From contig JAKSAX010000150.1 of NCBI GenBank assembly GCA_022361395.1, positions 1 through 58,984 of the forward strand: DNA of 58,984 bases, given 5' to 3'. Within the stretch, counting starts at the first letter, position 1. Every line of letters begins with the position of its first letter. The DNA comes from Desulfobacterales bacterium. GTDB lineage: Bacteria; Desulfobacterota; Desulfobacteria; Desulfobacterales; Desulfobacteraceae. Under the pieces are notes generated by a model. The model saw only the letters and a list, made by a program, of their open reading frames with translations, was not told the origin of the DNA and did no database searches. Position numbers and translations under genes: made by a program. Shown here one piece after another: positions 44,411 through 52,783 of the stretch.

Positions 44411-45718
44411 ATGAGAGCAATGAGAGAATCCCTTTTTTTTGTGTTGTTCTGTTTGTCAGGACTTGTTATTGCCCCCGGCCTACTTGCGAATGAGCAGTTT
44501 TTACCGGAGGCTCTGATCATGATGCCGGAAAATGAGCATGCCGTCATCGTTGAAAAGCAGACCCAAAAGCTATATGTCTACTCTGTCTCCCGGGACGGGA
44601 TAGCGCTGTCCTACAAGTTTGACTGTTCAACAGGAGAGGCTGCCGGCCCTAAAACAAAGGCCGGGGATAAGAAAACGCCGGAGGGGGTCTACTTTTTAAA
44701 GGACGAGTATGAAGACCGTTACCTGACCCCGGTATACGGCAAAAAAGCATTTCCGTCAGACTACCCGAACCTGCTGGACCTGCGCCAGGGCAAGCAGGGC
44801 TCGGCCATATGGATTCACGGCACGGACAAGCCCTTAAAACCGATGGATTCCAACGGATGTGTGGCCCTTGAAAACAAAAATATCATGACCCTGTCCAAGT
44901 TAGTCAATCTGGATGCAACCCCTCTGATCATTGTTGAGACGATTCAATCGAAGGGGCAGGAAGAGCTCAAGGCCCGGGAAAAACAGATCACGGGGTTTTT
45001 AACCCAATGGGTAGAGGCCATGGGGCATGGCAGTTATCATCAGTATCTCTCCTTTTACGCTGATGATTATGTGCCTGATATTTCATGGTGGGAAACCTGG
45101 CTCAGTATGCGGAAGACAGGTATAAAAAAGAATCAAAGATTTAAAGTCGAGCTGAAAAACACAGGGATTTATGCCCATGAAGGGGTGATCGTTGTGCTTA
45201 TGGATATGTACCTTGCCGTGGATAGGGAATCCAGGTTCCTTGGTAAGCGGCAATTGTTCATCAGGGCATCTGAAAAACCGGTAATCGTGGGAGATCTGTT
45301 TCAGAAACGGGCAAAGGCATATGCCTCAGGAGAGGTGCCGCTGGTCGCCGCTGCCCGGGAACTGGTTATGGATGATTCAATGGATATTGCCGTGGTTGAA
45401 ACCGTTGAACAATGGCTCGCTGCATGGTCGGCAAAGGATATGGCGGAATATGCCGCGTTCTATGCCAATGATTTTTATTCGGACGGACTTGGAAAAAACG
45501 CATGGGTGAGACGGAAGAAGCAGCTTGCCAAACGTTACGATTATATTTCTGTGACAGGAAAAGATTACAAGGTTATTCAGAAAAAAGACGGTTATGAGGT
45601 CAGTTTTCTTCAACTTTATGAGTCCAGCGGATTCTCTACCAAGGGAAGGAAGCGATTGAAACTGGTCAGAAAAGGTGGCTTATGGAAGATATATCGAGAG
45701 AATTGGAAAGGGAAATAG
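44411..45718 (+). CDS. YkuD-type L,D-transpeptidase with NTF2-like domains (Csd6/Pgp2-like)
   Basis: The 435-residue protein carries a signal peptide (about 6-26), then a YkuD domain (about 40-178) with catalytic HGT (136-138) and SNGC (Cys150). Two SnoaL/NTF2-like domains follow (about 190-300 and 325-432). The same layout, YkuD plus NTF2-like, is found in Helicobacter Csd6, which trims peptidoglycan tetrapeptides to tripeptides and sets helical shape. Whether this copy is a transpeptidase or a carboxypeptidase cannot be read from motifs. It overlaps the next gene by 37 bp and heads the cell-shape cassette, 13 bp after ruvB. Confidence 0.85.
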   Translation: MRAMRESLFFVLFCLSGLVIAPGLLANEQFLPEALIMMPENEHAVIVEKQTQKLYVYSVSRDGIALSYKFDCSTGEAAGPKTKAGDKKTPEGVYFLKDEYEDRYLTPVYGKKAFPSDYPNLLDLRQGKQGSAIWIHGTDKPLKPMDSNGCVALENKNIMTLSKLVNLDATPLIIVETIQSKGQEELKAREKQITGFLTQWVEAMGHGSYHQYLSFYADDYVPDISWWETWLSMRKTGIKKNQRFKVELKNTGIYAHEGVIVVLMDMYLAVDRESRFLGKRQLFIRASEKPVIVGDLFQKRAKAYASGEVPLVAAARELVMDDSMDIAVVETVEQWLAAWSAKDMAEYAAFYANDFYSDGLGKNAWVRRKKQLAKRYDYISVTGKDYKVIQKKDGYEVSFLQLYESSGFSTKGRKRLKLVRKGGLWKIYRENWKGK

Positions 45719-46629
45719 CCCGGGCAAAGCCTTCTCCACACAGAACCAGCCGCAAGAAAAAAATTCTGGTTGTTGATGATTTCGGAGAGTTGAAATCGGG
45801 TGGGTATTTAAAGGTTCTGGTATATCTGTTTTCAATCACAAGTGTGATCGGCATTGCCGGCGCCCTGTGCTTTTATTTCCTCTATACCAGTGCAAGCAAT
45901 GAAAACAGTTTGCTCAAGGAAAAGCTTGCCGGGGTTGAGAAAAAGGCTGACAGGTTGACCAATGATAAGGAAATTTTAATGGCCAGGCTGGTTATGACAG
46001 GCAAAAAGCCGGCCCTTGATGTTGAGAAAACCAGTCCGGCCGCGGCTAAAACCCAGGCCAAAGAAAAAAAGCCGGGCATCATGCCCAAACCTGATTTTAA
46101 AAACGGAAGCCTCAAAACCGTGGAGGAGGCGAAAGCAACACCCCGGGAGAAGCCCTTAGATGCAGCACCGGTTTTACCGCAGAAAACGGACGAGACTGCT
46201 GAGTTGACCGCAACACAGGCAGTGGAAGAGGTCCCGGTAACCCCTGAACTTGAACCCTTTGTTGCCGTGGAAAAGTTCTCCGTCACCCAGGGCAGCACAA
46301 ACGGCGAGTTGATTGTCCGGTTTGATATCAGGAATATTTCCACCAAACCCGGCGGGATATCCGGACGTATCTTTACCGTACTGAAACCGGGGACAGACGA
46401 AGAAGAAAAATGGGTTGTCGTGCCCAGTGCGCCGCTGGAGGACGGGATGCCGTCCCTGTACCGGAAGGGGCAGTACTTTTCCATTTCCAGATTTAAACCG
46501 GTCAAATTTACAGTCAGAAGCCAGGCAACCCCGGAGTCATTCCATAAGGCAACTGTATATATTTTTAACGATGACGGAAAGTTGATGTTTAACGGAAATA
46601 TGAAAATTAACGAGGCTGAAACCGATTAA
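45682..46629 (+). CDS. Single-pass membrane protein of the cell-shape cassette
   Basis: No known family. The 315-residue protein has a cytoplasmic basic N-terminus (1-42, with PHRTSRKKKILVVDD), a membrane helix (about 43-68), a coiled coil (about 72-104), a Lys/Pro/Ala/Glu-rich linker (105-190) and a C-terminal beta-rich domain (193-312). The start has AAGGTGG upstream and overlaps the L,D-transpeptidase gene by 37 bp; its own stop overlaps the carboxypeptidase start. The topology (cytoplasmic tail, one helix, periplasmic domain) would allow it to connect bactofilin inside with the wall enzymes outside, as Csd5 does in Helicobacter. That role is inference. Confidence 0.8.
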   Translation: MEDISRELEREIARAKPSPHRTSRKKKILVVDDFGELKSGGYLKVLVYLFSITSVIGIAGALCFYFLYTSASNENSLLKEKLAGVEKKADRLTNDKEILMARLVMTGKKPALDVEKTSPAAAKTQAKEKKPGIMPKPDFKNGSLKTVEEAKATPREKPLDAAPVLPQKTDETAELTATQAVEEVPVTPELEPFVAVEKFSVTQGSTNGELIVRFDIRNISTKPGGISGRIFTVLKPGTDEEEKWVVVPSAPLEDGMPSLYRKGQYFSISRFKPVKFTVRSQATPESFHKATVYIFNDDGKLMFNGNMKINEAETD

Positions 46630-48137
46630 TGGCAGGGAAGAGTAAAATATGCTTTGCCCGTGTTATACGCCGGCTGATTTTTTATGGGGTTCTGTTTGCC
46701 GTTTTCTGTTCCCAGGCAACGGCCGGTCAAAAAACCCATACAGTGTTTTTTGAAGGTGAAGAAAATGAACTCCATGTCTATAGAATCTTCGGAGCCGAGC
46801 CCGGAAAAACCCTTCTCGTGGTGGGCGGTATTCAGGGAGATGAGCCCGGCGGGTTTCTTGCTGCGGATTTCTTTGCCGATATGACACTGGAAAAAGGTAA
46901 CCTGATTGTGGTGCCCAGGGCCAATTTCCCGTCGATCTTAAAAAAAGAGCGGCAGATCAATCAGGATATGAATCGTAAGTTTATGGATGACCACACCTCC
47001 AACTATGAGGCAGAGGTGGTGCAGGTTCTCAAAAAACTGATCTGTGAAAGCGATTGCTTCTTGAATCTTCATGAGGGGTCGGGGTTTTATTCCCACACCT
47101 GGGATGGGGTTGACAGAAATCCGGAAAAATTCGGACAATCCATTATTGCGGACGAGGCGTATTTAAAGCAGGGTGAAAATCAGCCGGGACTGGACCTTGA
47201 GAAAATGGCGCTTGAGGTGATCCGGACCATTAATTCGGGAATACCGGATGAGGCGCATTATTTCCATTTCAACAACCACAAAACAAGTCATCCGGATTCC
47301 CTGCATAAGGAGCAGAGAAGATCTGCAACCTATTATGCCATGAACATCTGTAAAATCCCCGCCTTTGGCATTGAGTCTGCCAAGTCCCTTCCCCTGGAGC
47401 AAAAAATCCGCCAGCATATTCTTGCGGTGAACGGTTTTCTGGCACTGATGGATATCAAACCCCGGACACCGGGAATTGATCTGGAGAAGCCGGAGATGCA
47501 GTATATGATCATCTCCGTCAATGATTCAATTCCTGTTGTGGTGGGTAAAATGCAGCGGTTAAAAATAAAACAGGGCGATGTTATTCAGATACATGATATT
47601 GTGGCCAACTATGAACGGGGGCTCAGTGTTGATGTTATCGGGGTGGGCAATGAGTTTAACGATATGAAGAAAAAGCTGAAAATCGTTGAACCCACCCGGA
47701 TTGAAGCTAAAAAGGATTTTTATGCCTGCGGCAGTGTTTTTTTGGATATCCAGGATAAAAGGGGGACCGGAGACCTCAACCGGTTGTCTTTAAGTGATTC
47801 TGAGAAATCCGACGAACTCAGGTATAAACTCAAGATTAACGGAAAAACCAGGATTGTGGAAAATTACGGCCGGGTGAATTTGAATTTCGGTGACCGCCTG
47901 ATAATTGTGGATGTCATAAGCGGGGATATTGACCCGTCTGCATACATTGTGAATTTTAAGGGGTTTGTGGGAAACAGCAGCCTTAACACAGGCGAGGACA
48001 GGGGATATGTCATAGATACCGGAGCCGGTGTTTTATTGCCAAGATATTCCCTTGAAAAACAGGGCAGGCGTTATCATGTAGTAACAACCTTAGGCGGGAA
48101 TGAGGTCGGAAAAATATTTATTGATATTCAATCATAA
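46629..48137 (+). CDS. M14/M99-type zinc carboxypeptidase, Csd4/Pgp1-like
   Basis: The 502-residue exported enzyme (signal about 12-32) has a metallocarboxypeptidase domain. The zinc motif is GGIQGDEPGG, so the first ligand is Gln69 instead of His, with Glu72 and His148 (LNLHEG); NQDMNRKF (111-118) and the likely catalytic Glu249 (FGIES) complete the site. A Gln at this place is the hallmark of Helicobacter Csd4 and Campylobacter Pgp1, which cut tripeptide stems to dipeptides and create helical shape. The C-terminal half (about 290-502) resembles the extra beta domains of that family. It lies between the membrane protein and the bactofilin gene. Confidence 0.88.
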   Translation: MAGKSKICFARVIRRLIFYGVLFAVFCSQATAGQKTHTVFFEGEENELHVYRIFGAEPGKTLLVVGGIQGDEPGGFLAADFFADMTLEKGNLIVVPRANFPSILKKERQINQDMNRKFMDDHTSNYEAEVVQVLKKLICESDCFLNLHEGSGFYSHTWDGVDRNPEKFGQSIIADEAYLKQGENQPGLDLEKMALEVIRTINSGIPDEAHYFHFNNHKTSHPDSLHKEQRRSATYYAMNICKIPAFGIESAKSLPLEQKIRQHILAVNGFLALMDIKPRTPGIDLEKPEMQYMIISVNDSIPVVVGKMQRLKIKQGDVIQIHDIVANYERGLSVDVIGVGNEFNDMKKKLKIVEPTRIEAKKDFYACGSVFLDIQDKRGTGDLNRLSLSDSEKSDELRYKLKINGKTRIVENYGRVNLNFGDRLIIVDVISGDIDPSAYIVNFKGFVGNSSLNTGEDRGYVIDTGAGVLLPRYSLEKQGRRYHVVTTLGGNEVGKIFIDIQS

Positions 48138-48157
48138 AAATATTGAGGAGACGTGCG

Positions 48158-48574
48158 GTGGGTAAAAAAGACAGGAAAAACCTGAGTATTATTGATAAGG
48201 AATTGAAGATTGACGGCTCCATATCCAGCACTGGAAAGTTAATTATAAAAGGTAAGGTGACCGGAACCATAGACGGGGATGTGGTGATTATTGCCGAAGA
48301 CGGACAGGTGGATTCAAGTGCCACCAAGGTGGCCAGTTTAACCATTGGAGGGAATTTTCAAGGAGAGGTGGCTGCATCCAAGGAGCTGATCATCCTTTCC
48401 ACCGGTACCTGTGCCGGAAAGGTGGAGTGTCAGGATCTTATTGTGGAAAACGGGGGGATTCTGAATGCCGATGTCTCTTGCAAAACAGCTAGTAAAATGA
48501 GCATCCCGAAAAAAGAGTCAAAGATTTTTTCTCCGGGTCCCAGCCTGAAAACCGAAAAACAGATAGAGTTGTAA
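48158..48574 (+). CDS. Bactofilin (CcmA-type polymer-forming protein)
   Basis: The 138-residue protein forms filaments under the inner membrane. The bactofilin core (about 20-115) has the repeated beta-helix pattern: GKLIIKGKVTGTIDGDVVII, SLTIGGNFQGEV, ELIILSTGTCAGKVECQDLI. I place the start at GTG 48158, with GAGGAGA 6 nt upstream, not at TTG 48143. In Helicobacter, CcmA works with Csd proteins. Here it closes the cassette 21 bp after the Csd4-like gene. Confidence 0.9.
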   Translation: MGKKDRKNLSIIDKELKIDGSISSTGKLIIKGKVTGTIDGDVVIIAEDGQVDSSATKVASLTIGGNFQGEVAASKELIILSTGTCAGKVECQDLIVENGGILNADVSCKTASKMSIPKKESKIFSPGPSLKTEKQIEL

Positions 48575-48581
48575 AATATGC

Positions 48582-48610
48582 TTGACATAATCAAGAAAAT
48601 TATGTAAATA
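48582..48610 (+). promoter_or_regulatory. rplM-rpsI promoter
   Basis: TTGACA (48582-48587), a 17-nt spacer and TAAATA (48605-48610), 36 bp before the rplM start. Confidence 0.65.
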
Positions 48611-48645
48611 TCGCTGATTGTCTTTATGAAGAGGAGCATGGAACA

Positions 48646-49080
48646 TTGAAAAAGTATACATATAGTGCCAAGAGAGCAGATAACAAAGAGAACTGGTGTG
48701 TGATTGATGCAAAGGATCAGGTGCTTGGGCGCCTGGCGTCCCAGGTGGCTTACCGGATCCGCGGTAAGCATAATCCCCTGTACACTCCCCACGTTGATAT
48801 GGGTGACTGGGTGGTTATTATCAATGCGGATAAAATTCGCCTGACCGGTAACAAAATGGATCAGAAAACCTATTACCGGCATTCCGGTTACATGGGCGGG
48901 ATTAAATCTGAGACCGTTAAAGAGGTCCTGGAGAAAAAACCTGAGGAAGTGCTCAGGAAGGCTGTTCGGGGAATGCTCCCAAAAAACAGGCTGGGTAGGA
49001 AATTAGGAAAAAAATTATTTGTATATGCAGGCGACCAGCATCCCCATGCTGCTCAGAAGCCTGAAGTTGTTGAAATTTAA
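48646..49080 (+). CDS. rplM: Ribosomal protein L13
   Basis: The 144-residue large-subunit protein starts at TTG (48646) with GAGGAG about 9 nt upstream; no in-frame ATG fits. Signatures: [20 protein letters not shown] and [15 protein letters not shown]. Paired with rpsI as in most bacteria. Confidence 0.98.
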   Translation: MKKYTYSAKRADNKENWCVIDAKDQVLGRLASQVAYRIRGKHNPLYTPHVDMGDWVVIINADKIRLTGNKMDQKTYYRHSGYMGGIKSETVKEVLEKKPEEVLRKAVRGMLPKNRLGRKLGKKLFVYAGDQHPHAAQKPEVVEI

Positions 49081-49103
49081 AGGATAAGGACGCGATACTA
49101 TCA

Positions 49104-49499
49104 ATGGAAAGTGGAAACGTTTTTTACGCAACAGGTAAGCGGAAAGATTCTGTGGCCAAAGTGTGGCTTGTGCCTGGTACAGGGAAGATTGTTGTTAATA
49201 ACAGAGAAATGGAAGAGTACTTCGATATTCCTGTAAACCAGGGCGCGCTGACCTCACCTCTGGTATTGACCGATAATGCCGAAGCTTTCGACGTTAAGGT
49301 CACCGTTATGGGCGGCGGACAGACCGGTCAGGCCGGAGCAGTACGTCAAGGTGTTTCTAAAGCACTTGTACTGGCAGATCCGGAGCTGAGAGGCGTTCTT
49401 AAATCAGCCGGTTTCCTGACCCGGGATGCCAGGAAGAAAGAACGTAAAAAATACGGTAAAAAAGGCGCAAGAGCCAGTTTCCAGTTCTCAAAAAGATAG
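49104..49499 (+). CDS. rpsI: Ribosomal protein S9
   Basis: The 131-residue small-subunit protein begins [20 protein letters not shown] and ends with the conserved basic tail [17 protein letters not shown], which reaches toward the P site. It is followed by a terminator. Confidence 0.98.
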   Translation: MESGNVFYATGKRKDSVAKVWLVPGTGKIVVNNREMEEYFDIPVNQGALTSPLVLTDNAEAFDVKVTVMGGGQTGQAGAVRQGVSKALVLADPELRGVLKSAGFLTRDARKKERKKYGKKGARASFQFSKR

Positions 49500-49530
49500 T
49501 CTTTTTTATACAGTATCGATTCACCTGGAG

Positions 49531-49559
49531 GGGGAGCAAAATAATTTGTTCCCCTTTTT
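49531..49559 (+). terminator. rpsI terminator
   Basis: GGGGAGCAAA (49531-49540) pairs with TTTGTTCCCC (49545-49554, one G-U pair), with a 4-nt loop; TTTTT follows. Confidence 0.9.
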
Positions 49560-49582
49560 CGGGTTCGGGGTGACACAATAGA

Positions 49583-51040
49583 ATGAGCGGCTCTAAAACC
49601 TATCTTTTTTACGATATTGAGACATCCGGATTGAATCCTGCCTTTGATCAGGTGCTTACCTTTGCCTGCATCCGGACCGATCTTGAACTGAACGAACTTT
49701 CCAGGGAGACGATCACGATATCCCTCAGGCCCGATATCGTACCCTCGCCACGGGCCTTTTTAACCCATTGCCTGACGTTCCGGGAGCTCGAACAGGGTAT
49801 ATGCGAGTATGAGGCCGCCCGAAAAATACATGCCCTTTTCAATACACCGGGTACAATAAGCTGCGGGTATAATTCACTGGGGTTTGATGACGAATTCCTG
49901 CGGTTTCTGTTTTATCGCAACCTGCTCGACCCCTATTCGCATCAATTTGCTAACGGGTGTGCCAGAATGGATATGCTTCCCATTGCAGCGATCTTTAAGC
50001 TGTTTAGTCCGCATGTCCTTTCATGGCCTGTATTGCCTGACGGCAGCCCGACACTGAAGCTGGAATACCTGTCCGAAGAGAATGAATTTGAGGTGTCGGG
50101 CAGGGCCCATGAAGCCATGGCGGATGTGGAAGCGCTGCTGGCCCTGGCCAGGATCTTTTCAACTGAAAGGAAGATCTGGGAATATGTGCTGGGATTTTTC
50201 AACAAGGCCGAGGACCTGAAAAGAAAGAATGCGCTTGGGCGCCATATTTTGGTTGAAAAAAACAGGTTTGACCTTGGAATGATGGTCTCTATCTCCTTTG
50301 GGGCAAAAGTCAATTATATGGCGCCTGTAATCTGTTTAGGCGGTTCTGTTCCCTATAAGAACCAGGATCTGTGGCTGCGGATGGATATTGACGGTCTTTT
50401 TGATAAGATTGATGATGAAAACGGCATATACGATTTTTTCGTAATCAGGAAGCGGCCGGGAGATCAATTGATCCTTTTGCCCTGTCTGGAGCGTTTCTGG
50501 AAGAGGCTGACGCCTGAGGCGCTGACCGCTTACGAAAAAAATCTCGAACATCTCAATGCCGGGGCTGAACTATTTTTGAAGACCGTTGCGTTTCACAGGG
50601 TGTTTGAGTATCCGGATATTCCTGATGTCGACCCTGATGCGGCCCTGTATAAATCCGGTTTCTTTTCAACAAAGGAAAAATCGGAGATTTCACAGTTTCA
50701 CGGGCTGGTTGCCGACGAAAAATTTGATGCCTGCAACTCCTTTGAAAGCGTGCGTATCAGGACACTGGCCCGCAGGATCCTGTTTCGGAATTTCAAACAT
50801 AACGGAGACGAGCGTGACGAGTTTTCGGCGCATACCAGCCGATTAACCGGACGAAATCCGGAAGAACCGGTCAAAGGGTATAAGAATGATGTGAAGTTTA
50901 CCTGTGCCTTGGCTGTAGCTGAGTTGGAGCAGATAGAGTCTGAAGGAATAGATGATTTTGAGCCGGTTCAAAAAGAGATTTTTGAATGGCTGAAATTATA
51001 TATTGACAGCCTGTCAGCCTCTTTTACTGATTCGTTTTAA
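49583..51040 (+). CDS. sbcB: Exodeoxyribonuclease I
   Basis: The 485-residue 3'-5' single-strand DNase takes part in recombination and mismatch repair. The DEDD exonuclease domain starts YDIETSGLNP; SH3-like and helical domains follow, with GYNSLGFDDEFLRFLFYRNL and HEAMADVEALLALA. It overlaps the PilZ gene tail-to-tail by 27 bp. Confidence 0.94.
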   Translation: MSGSKTYLFYDIETSGLNPAFDQVLTFACIRTDLELNELSRETITISLRPDIVPSPRAFLTHCLTFRELEQGICEYEAARKIHALFNTPGTISCGYNSLGFDDEFLRFLFYRNLLDPYSHQFANGCARMDMLPIAAIFKLFSPHVLSWPVLPDGSPTLKLEYLSEENEFEVSGRAHEAMADVEALLALARIFSTERKIWEYVLGFFNKAEDLKRKNALGRHILVEKNRFDLGMMVSISFGAKVNYMAPVICLGGSVPYKNQDLWLRMDIDGLFDKIDDENGIYDFFVIRKRPGDQLILLPCLERFWKRLTPEALTAYEKNLEHLNAGAELFLKTVAFHRVFEYPDIPDVDPDAALYKSGFFSTKEKSEISQFHGLVADEKFDACNSFESVRIRTLARRILFRNFKHNGDERDEFSAHTSRLTGRNPEEPVKGYKNDVKFTCALAVAELEQIESEGIDDFEPVQKEIFEWLKLYIDSLSASFTDSF

Positions 51041-51766
51041 TTCGTCTATCTGTGCATTATGAATAAACCGGTTAAGCAGGTCCTCGCTTTCTGCTGTGAT
51101 GGCAATGATTTTTAAACCGATAAGCATATGGGTCTCCGAATAATTCGGATTCAGCCTCGCAACCTTTGTCTTGACCGGAAAGGTGCCCACCGGCGCTTGT
51201 TGCCCCCTGTCCACAAGAATCATTCCCACCGGTACCAAGGTGCCTGATTGTGCCTGGGTCAGCGGATTTGGTTTCCCGTTCAGTTTTTTAGGAACGACAA
51301 GTCCCATGCCGGCAAACGAAATGTCTTTGATTTTGAAATCTTTGGCTGTGAAATATTCGACACCGTTCAGCAGGAGTTTTGCTTTGATGTTATGTCTCTG
51401 GCTCAGGGGAAGCCTGAATGCAGACCGGATATTCGTTTCAACTGGCGGCAACCGGTATTCCACGACCAGTGCTTTGGTTGTGGATCTGTTTGCCAGGTGG
51501 TATTGGTCTATAAATTTGATGGGTTTGCAAGCCAGGCCGATTCTGACTCTTCGCTGCTTGATGTGAATAATGGTCGTCAGGTGCAGTTCATCGAACTGGG
51601 TCTCGGATGTAACCGGAACTATCGGCTGTGCAATGGTTATCGTTCTGTTACCATAATCCGTGTCATAGATTATGGACGATCTGGAGATCGGCGTGAGGGA
51701 GTCCATGTCAAAGACCAGATCCACTCCCACCGAAGGAAGGAATATGTTTTCAATATCAAACCCCAT
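51014..51766 (-). CDS. PilZ-domain c-di-GMP-binding protein
   Basis: The 250-residue two-domain protein resembles YcgR. The N-terminal YcgR-like beta domain (about 1-110) is followed by PilZ (about 115-235) with RSAFR and DISFAGMG, the RxxxR and DxSxxG motifs. Such proteins slow flagellar motors when c-di-GMP rises; MotAB is also in this window, but the target is unproven. Confidence 0.85.
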   Translation of the reverse strand: MGFDIENIFLPSVGVDLVFDMDSLTPISRSSIIYDTDYGNRTITIAQPIVPVTSETQFDELHLTTIIHIKQRRVRIGLACKPIKFIDQYHLANRSTTKALVVEYRLPPVETNIRSAFRLPLSQRHNIKAKLLLNGVEYFTAKDFKIKDISFAGMGLVVPKKLNGKPNPLTQAQSGTLVPVGMILVDRGQQAPVGTFPVKTKVARLNPNYSETHMLIGLKIIAITAESEDLLNRFIHNAQIDELKRISKRG

Positions 51767-51780
51767 GGTTCAAATCCATT

Positions 51781-51812
51781 CAGGCAGTATTGACATCGTC
51801 AAATACTGCCTG
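51781..51812. repeat. Inverted repeat between the HU gene and the PilZ gene
   Basis: CAGGCAGTATT (51781-51791) and AATACTGCCTG (51802-51812) pair perfectly around 10 nt. It lies past the HU stop, without a U-tract on the minus strand, and could mark the 3' end of HU mRNA or the PilZ leader. Confidence 0.6.
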
Positions 51813-51838
51813 AATAATTTTACGTAAAAAGGATTTGA

Positions 51839-52117
51839 TTATTTTACGGCATCTTTGAGGGCTTTGCCGGGGACGAACTTGGGTACATTTCTAGCAGGGA
51901 TGTTGATTTCTTTTCCAGTCTGGGGGTTTCTGCCTTTTCTGGCTTTTCTTTCTGCTGTTTTAAATGTGCCGAAGCCAACGAGAGTTACAGAGTCATTGTT
52001 AGAAAGGGCGTCTGTTACAGCTTTGATCATGCAGTCAACTGCAGCCTGGGCTTCTTTCTTACTGTTCAGAACTTCTGAAACCTTGTTGATTAAATCGCCT
52101 TTGTTCATCGTGATCAC
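51839..52117 (-). CDS. HU-family DNA-binding protein
   Basis: The 92-residue protein is closer to HU than the copy at 9200: it ends FKTAERKARKGRNPQTGKEI NIPARNVPKFVPGKALKDAVK. The beta-arm proline is in RNPQTG. It has its own promoter and a 5'-leader inverted repeat (52132-52140 with 52164-52172). Confidence 0.95.
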   Translation of the reverse strand: MITMNKGDLINKVSEVLNSKKEAQAAVDCMIKAVTDALSNNDSVTLVGFGTFKTAERKARKGRNPQTGKEINIPARNVPKFVPGKALKDAVK

Positions 52118-52202
52118 TCCTTTTTTTAGGTTTTTAGGAATTAATATTTTTATTAAAAACGTTTTCCTAAAAGTTGTAAAAATTTAAATCAGCTTTTTGC
52201 GT

Positions 52203-52231
52203 ACGTTACGTCGTTGAGAAGTGCGTGTCAA
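52203..52231 (-). promoter_or_regulatory. HU gene promoter
   Basis: On the minus strand TTGACA (52231-52226), a 17-nt spacer and TAACGT (52208-52203). The leader is about 80 nt and contains a 9-bp inverted repeat at 52132-52140/52164-52172. Confidence 0.65.
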
Positions 52232-52260
52232 GTATTTATTCACATTTTTTGAAAATTTCA

Positions 52261-52289
52261 TTGCCAGATTTTTTCAAACAACATAAAAT
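52261..52289 (+). promoter_or_regulatory. cheX promoter
   Basis: TTGCCA (52261-52266), a 17-nt spacer and TAAAAT (52284-52289), 22 bp before the gene; five of six consensus bases in each box. Confidence 0.7.
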
Positions 52290-52310
52290 CGTTTAAAACA
52301 GGAGGAAAAT

Positions 52311-52775
52311 ATGGACGTAACACTTGTCAATCCTTTTATTGAAGGTGCTTTGCACATACTAGACACCACCGCTTTTGTTAAAGTAAAACCCGAGCCCCCG
52401 GTTTTGAAAACAGATTCCTTTCTACAAGGTGATATATCGGGCCTTTTGGAGATTTCCGGTGATCTTGAGGGAACAGCGGCAATTTCTTTTTCAGAAAAAA
52501 GTATTCTAGGTATTGTCTCTGCCATGTTTGGTGAGGAAATGTTAGAGATCAATGACGAAATCACAGACGCTGTAGGTGAAATCAGTAATATGATAGCCGG
52601 GCATGTTACCACAAAGATTGCCGAACTTGATAAAAAGATTAAGGTAAAATTTACCAAGGTTGTAATCGGACGCAATCAAACCGTTGAGCATATAGCCAGC
52701 GGCAGTCATGTGGTGCGCATACCTTTCCGCACGACCAAGGGCAAAGTTATCCTCGAGGTCTGCTATGCGGATTAG
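52311..52775 (+). CDS. cheX: CheX-type chemotaxis phosphatase
   Basis: The 154-residue protein of the CheC/CheX family keeps the ExxN motif EISN (Glu90, Asn93) in the active helix DAVGEISNMIAGH; the family dephosphorylates CheY. One copy of the motif is present, as in CheX. It has a near-consensus promoter and a strong Shine-Dalgarno (AGGAGGAAA). No other che genes are near. Confidence 0.87.
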   Translation: MDVTLVNPFIEGALHILDTTAFVKVKPEPPVLKTDSFLQGDISGLLEISGDLEGTAAISFSEKSILGIVSAMFGEEMLEINDEITDAVGEISNMIAGHVTTKIAELDKKIKVKFTKVVIGRNQTVEHIASGSHVVRIPFRTTKGKVILEVCYAD

Positions 52776-52783
52776 CCGGCGGG

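Noticed and set aside
45882-46505. 207-residue antisense frame opposite the membrane-protein gene
   Set aside because: Its Ser/Gly/Phe-rich translation mirrors the Lys/Pro/Ala/Glu-rich linker of the real gene and has no RBS.
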